From Sedimenticola sp. (lineage in GTDB: Bacteria; Pseudomonadota; Gammaproteobacteria; Chromatiales; Chromatiaceae): 9,836 nucleotides of DNA. The position numbers and the translations under genes are program-made. The notes beneath the pieces were generated by a model that was given only the letters and a program-made list of their open reading frames with translations, ran no database searches and had not been told where the DNA came from. The stretch covers positions 1 to 9,836 of the forward strand of contig JALULB010000208.1 of NCBI GenBank assembly GCA_027041035.1, written 5' to 3'. Below are positions 7,731-9,836 of the stretch, in pieces (within the stretch, counting starts at the first letter, position 1; each line of letters starts with the position of its first letter).

Positions 7731-8795
7731 ATGACGCTGTGTGAAAATCTGGCGAGCGTGCTTCCGCCGTGTGGCGATCGCTGTGTCGCGCTTGCGATCG
7801 TTGCATTGCTTCCTGTCATGCTCGGGGTGATGTTCCTGAATTATCGCGAGTTCGGTCTGGACGTGATGGCCTGGGACTGGATGCTGTTGAGCGGTCTGTT
7901 GGTCGCGGCGCTGGGCCTGCGGGTCGCGCATCGCGGCTCGAAAACGCTGGATGGCGTGCTTTCGCGTCTTGGCGATCGCGGTGTGCTCGACTGGTCGCAG
8001 GACGAAGCAGCGGCCTTTTGGCGGGATTTCAACGCCCGGGCGGAGCGTTGCTCCCGGGTGCTGGGCCTGCTGATCATGCTGGCCTTGCTCGCGGCGTTTA
8101 CCCTTGCGTTTCTGCGCGGTCACCAGGATCGCTTGCCGTTGGCGCTGTTCGAAGGCGTCTACGCCTATATCGTCGGCGTCGTGCTGGGGCGCATGGCCTG
8201 GTACGGTGGCATCGGCCGGGCGCTCCGCAAGGCCAAGGTAAAGATGCATGTCTATCCGGGGCACGTGGACGGCGCCGCGGGCATGAAGCCGGTTGGCGAC
8301 TTCTTCTTCCGGCAGGCATTGCTCGTCGTGATACCCGCCGTCTATCTGGGTGCCTGGCTATTGCTGATACCCTCTTGGCCGCGTGATTACAGCGACTGGC
8401 ACGTGGCGTACTTCTGGTTGCTGGCGGTGGTGCTGCTGATCGAGGTGGCGGCCTTCGTCTTGCCGATGTGGTCCTTTCACCAGGTGATGGTCGCGCAAAA
8501 GAGCCGTTGGCGCGTCAAGGCCGACGAGATCAGCAGGGCGATAAACAAGCTGCAAGGCTTCGCGGAAACGGGGTCGCGCCCTGAAACCGGTTCCGAGGAT
8601 GATCCAGGCGTGGAGGCGCTGCGTCGGCGTTTCGAGGCGATCGAGGCGATGCCCACCTGGCCGGTCGATCGAATGACACGCAAACGGTTTCGTCTGAACA
8701 ACCTCATGCTGTTGTTCCCGCTCGTGGTGGATACGCTGAAGGGCACGTCATCCTGGCGCGGCTTGAGCGAGCACTTGGCCAAGTGGTTGTCCTGA
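7731..8795 (+). CDS. Six-helix inner-membrane protein of unknown function
   Basis: A 354-residue protein I cannot assign to a named family. Six hydrophobic segments are visible at about residues 19-36, 50-66, 109-128, 138-155, 195-213 and 226-247, giving an integral inner-membrane protein. A soluble loop lies between helices 2 and 3 (WSQDEAAAFWRDFNARAERC), and another between 4 and 5 carries a conserved-looking HVYPGHVDGAAGMKPVGDFF (173-192). The last 105 residues are soluble and probably cytoplasmic, helical, and contain EAIEAMPTWPVDRMTRKRF (302-320). No catalytic motif is evident. AAAGG precedes the ATG by about 9 bases. The gene stands alone on the plus strand, converging with the VPLPA-CTERM gene. 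Its promoter must lie in the short stretch after the MITE or inside the MITE; I see no clear one. Confidence 0.82.
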   Translation: MTLCENLASVLPPCGDRCVALAIVALLPVMLGVMFLNYREFGLDVMAWDWMLLSGLLVAALGLRVAHRGSKTLDGVLSRLGDRGVLDWSQDEAAAFWRDFNARAERCSRVLGLLIMLALLAAFTLAFLRGHQDRLPLALFEGVYAYIVGVVLGRMAWYGGIGRALRKAKVKMHVYPGHVDGAAGMKPVGDFFFRQALLVVIPAVYLGAWLLLIPSWPRDYSDWHVAYFWLLAVVLLIEVAAFVLPMWSFHQVMVAQKSRWRVKADEISRAINKLQGFAETGSRPETGSEDDPGVEALRRRFEAIEAMPTWPVDRMTRKRFRLNNLMLLFPLVVDTLKGTSSWRGLSEHLAKWLS

Positions 8796-8807
8796 TGACT
8801 TTCCAAC

Positions 8808-8825
8808 GCCGGGCCATCGCCCGGC
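8808..8825. terminator. Hairpin between convergent genes, possible bidirectional terminator
   Basis: GCCGGGC (8808-8814) and GCCCGGC (8819-8825) form a perfect 7-base-pair GC stem with a CATC loop, 12 bases after the stop of the plus-strand gene and 7 bases beyond the stop of the minus-strand gene. Neither strand has a clear T-run after the stem, so it would be an atypical terminator. Confidence 0.45.
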
Positions 8826-8832
8826 ATTGATG

Positions 8833-9528
8833 CTAAGCCGTGAGTACGAGTGCCTGACGCTTGCGTTTCCGGGCGGCGAGCCCCATCAGGCCGATGACGG
8901 AGGCGAACAACGGCGCGGCGGCGGGAAGCGGCACCTGGGTCAGCAGGTCGCCGCTGATCCTGACGCCGATATCCAGGCCATCGAAGTCCAGCCAGGTGCC
9001 GCTGGGATTGAACGCCTCGTTCAACAAGGGGGAGACCGAAGGGGAGGGCATGCCGCCGGCATAGGTGTTGCCGGGACGTACCTCGAAACCAAGCCAGTAG
9101 GTGCCGGCGAACAATGGCAGGCCGTTGCCGAAGCCGATATGGTAGCCTTCCCAGTTGGTTTGTCCCGTGCCGGTGACGGTGGCTTGGTTGGAATACAGCA
9201 GGTTGGTGGGATCGGGAACCCCTCCGCCGTCGGCGTATACCGAGATCGTGAAGGTGTTGCCGGTTTGTCCGCCGGTGATCATCCAGCCGGCGATGTCGGT
9301 GATGAAGTAATCGTTGTTCAGGTCGAAACTCGCGGCCAGCCACTGACCGGAACCGGGGCTGCCGCCGGTTACGTCGGATTGCAATGACCACCAGCTGCTG
9401 GGTGCGGCCGGACCCGGGCCGGTATCGATGAGCAGCGCGGCGAACGCGGTTGTCGTTAGCGAGCCCCAGAGCAGAATGGATGCGAGTACCGTCGGCAGAC
9501 GGCGCTTTATCGTGTGCTGTATCTTCAT
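8833..9528 (-). CDS. VPLPA-CTERM sorting-domain exported protein
   Basis: A 231-residue exported protein. The start at 9528 is chosen over the upstream ATG at 9600 because it gives a normal signal peptide (MKIQHTIKRR, core LPTVLASILLW, cleavage after TTTAFA near residue 30) and has GGGGAGAG just upstream. The body (31-198) is glycine-, serine- and aromatic-rich and looks like a beta jelly roll: WLAASFDLNNDYFITDIAGW, FTISVYADGG, GTYWLGFEVRPG. The C-terminus is a three-part sorting signal: VPLPA (199-203), a hydrophobic helix (about 204-219) and a basic cluster RKRKR (220-224). This is the VPLPA variant of PEP-CTERM, recognised by exosortase in exopolysaccharide-producing Gram-negative bacteria. 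Seven residues (QALVLTA) extend past the basic cluster, slightly longer than usual. The exosortase itself is not in the window. The true ligand or role is unknown. Confidence 0.9.
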   Translation of the reverse strand: MKIQHTIKRRLPTVLASILLWGSLTTTAFAALLIDTGPGPAAPSSWWSLQSDVTGGSPGSGQWLAASFDLNNDYFITDIAGWMITGGQTGNTFTISVYADGGGVPDPTNLLYSNQATVTGTGQTNWEGYHIGFGNGLPLFAGTYWLGFEVRPGNTYAGGMPSPSVSPLLNEAFNPSGTWLDFDGLDIGVRISGDLLTQVPLPAAAPLFASVIGLMGLAARKRKRQALVLTA

Positions 9529-9679
9529 GTGATCTCTCCCCAGTAAGAACCTTTCCCCCGGATGGAAATACCGTTCCATCGAGCTTGTTTTTCGCGCCAC
9601 GGGGGCGCCTTTAAACAGCTTCGCGCTAACGAGGCCGAAAGACCATCCCGCATTTGTGGGAGAAAACTCAGATAGAGAA

Positions 9680-9836
9680 TTAGAAGTCGAGAATCAATGC
9701 CATCAGCGATGCGCGGTTGTGGACATCCGCCTTGGCGAAGATCGAGCGCATGTGGTCGCGCACTGTTTGTTCGGCGATGCCGAGTTTTTCCGAGATCGAT
9801 CGATAGGCATGGCCCTCGATCACGAGCAGCGCGATT
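9680..9836 (-). CDS. LuxR-family response regulator, C-terminal HTH domain only
   Basis: The last 51 residues of a protein whose start lies off the right edge. The sequence contains EGHAYRSISEKLGIAEQTVR followed by DHMRSIFAKADVHNRASLMA, a textbook LuxR/NarL-type DNA-binding domain: scaffold helix, turn, recognition helix (AEQTVRDHMRSIFAKA) and the final helix VHNRASLMALIL. The stop TAA is at 9680-9682. The receiver or sensor part is not visible, so its signal is unknown. It is transcribed towards the VPLPA-CTERM gene on the same strand with a gap of 151 bases; whether it regulates that gene cannot be told from the sequence. Confidence 0.88.
   Translation of the reverse strand, partial: IALLVIEGHAYRSISEKLGIAEQTVRDHMRSIFAKADVHNRASLMALILDF

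Noticed and set aside
8477..9391. A 304-codon minus-strand frame overlapping the VPLPA-CTERM gene and the membrane protein gene.
   Set aside because: It has an arginine- and histidine-rich low-complexity translation typical of an out-of-frame shadow, and the overlapped genes have clear signal, membrane or sorting features.
9580..9620. GCGCC/GGCGC stem near 9595-9608 as a terminator for the regulator gene or its neighbour.
   Set aside because: The stem is short, has no T-run in a useful direction, and overlaps the alternative upstream start of the VPLPA-CTERM gene.

Overview
The window looks like chromosomal DNA of a GC-rich gammaproteobacterium. The evidence is a type I-G (formerly I-U) CRISPR-Cas operon, a VPLPA-CTERM sorted exported protein, and dense intergenic GTCGGAATGAATTCCGAC-type repeats, a combination I associate with Chromatiales- or Methylococcales-like genomes. 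The taxonomic call is an inference and no species can be named.

Layout: (1) 1-4716, minus strand: the first genes of a type I-G cas operon in the order cas3, csx17 (cas8g), csb1 (cas7g, cut by the window edge). cas3 carries its HD nuclease domain at the C-terminus, as expected for this subtype. (2) 4880-5002: a two-repeat, one-spacer degenerate mini-CRISPR between cas3 and a toxin gene. It reads on the minus strand like the cas genes. (3) 5011-5689, minus strand: a parD/parE toxin-antitoxin pair with an unusual 112-base gap between the genes. (4) 5866-7143, plus: a signal-peptide protein of unknown function. (5) 7144-7730: no gene, but two tandem 186-base repeat units with strong inverted repeats, the second interrupted by a 200-base IS66-type MITE with a perfect 8-base target duplication. 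(6) 7731-8795, plus: a six-helix membrane protein of unknown family. (7) 8833-9528, minus: a VPLPA-CTERM protein. (8) 9680-9836, minus: the C-terminal HTH of a LuxR-family regulator, cut by the window edge.

The most interesting result is in parts 2 and 3. The single spacer of the mini-CRISPR, read with an intact ATTGAAGC handle, matches DNA in the parD-parE gap at 11 of its first 12 seed positions. The only mismatch is at position 6, the base flipped out in Cascade guides, and the match is preceded by TTC, which fits the TTN PAM reported for type I-G. Beyond position 12 there is essentially no match. The predicted R-loop would cover an extended -10 promoter just upstream of parE. This is the architecture of CreTA (CRISPR-repressed toxin) modules, here with a ParE protein toxin next to a type I-G operon: the effector would silence parE, and its loss or inactivation would release the toxin, making the cells dependent on the CRISPR system. 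parE also ends only 8 bases before the mini-CRISPR, so the toxin transcript itself may carry the guide RNA, giving a negative feedback loop. All of this is predicted from sequence alone.
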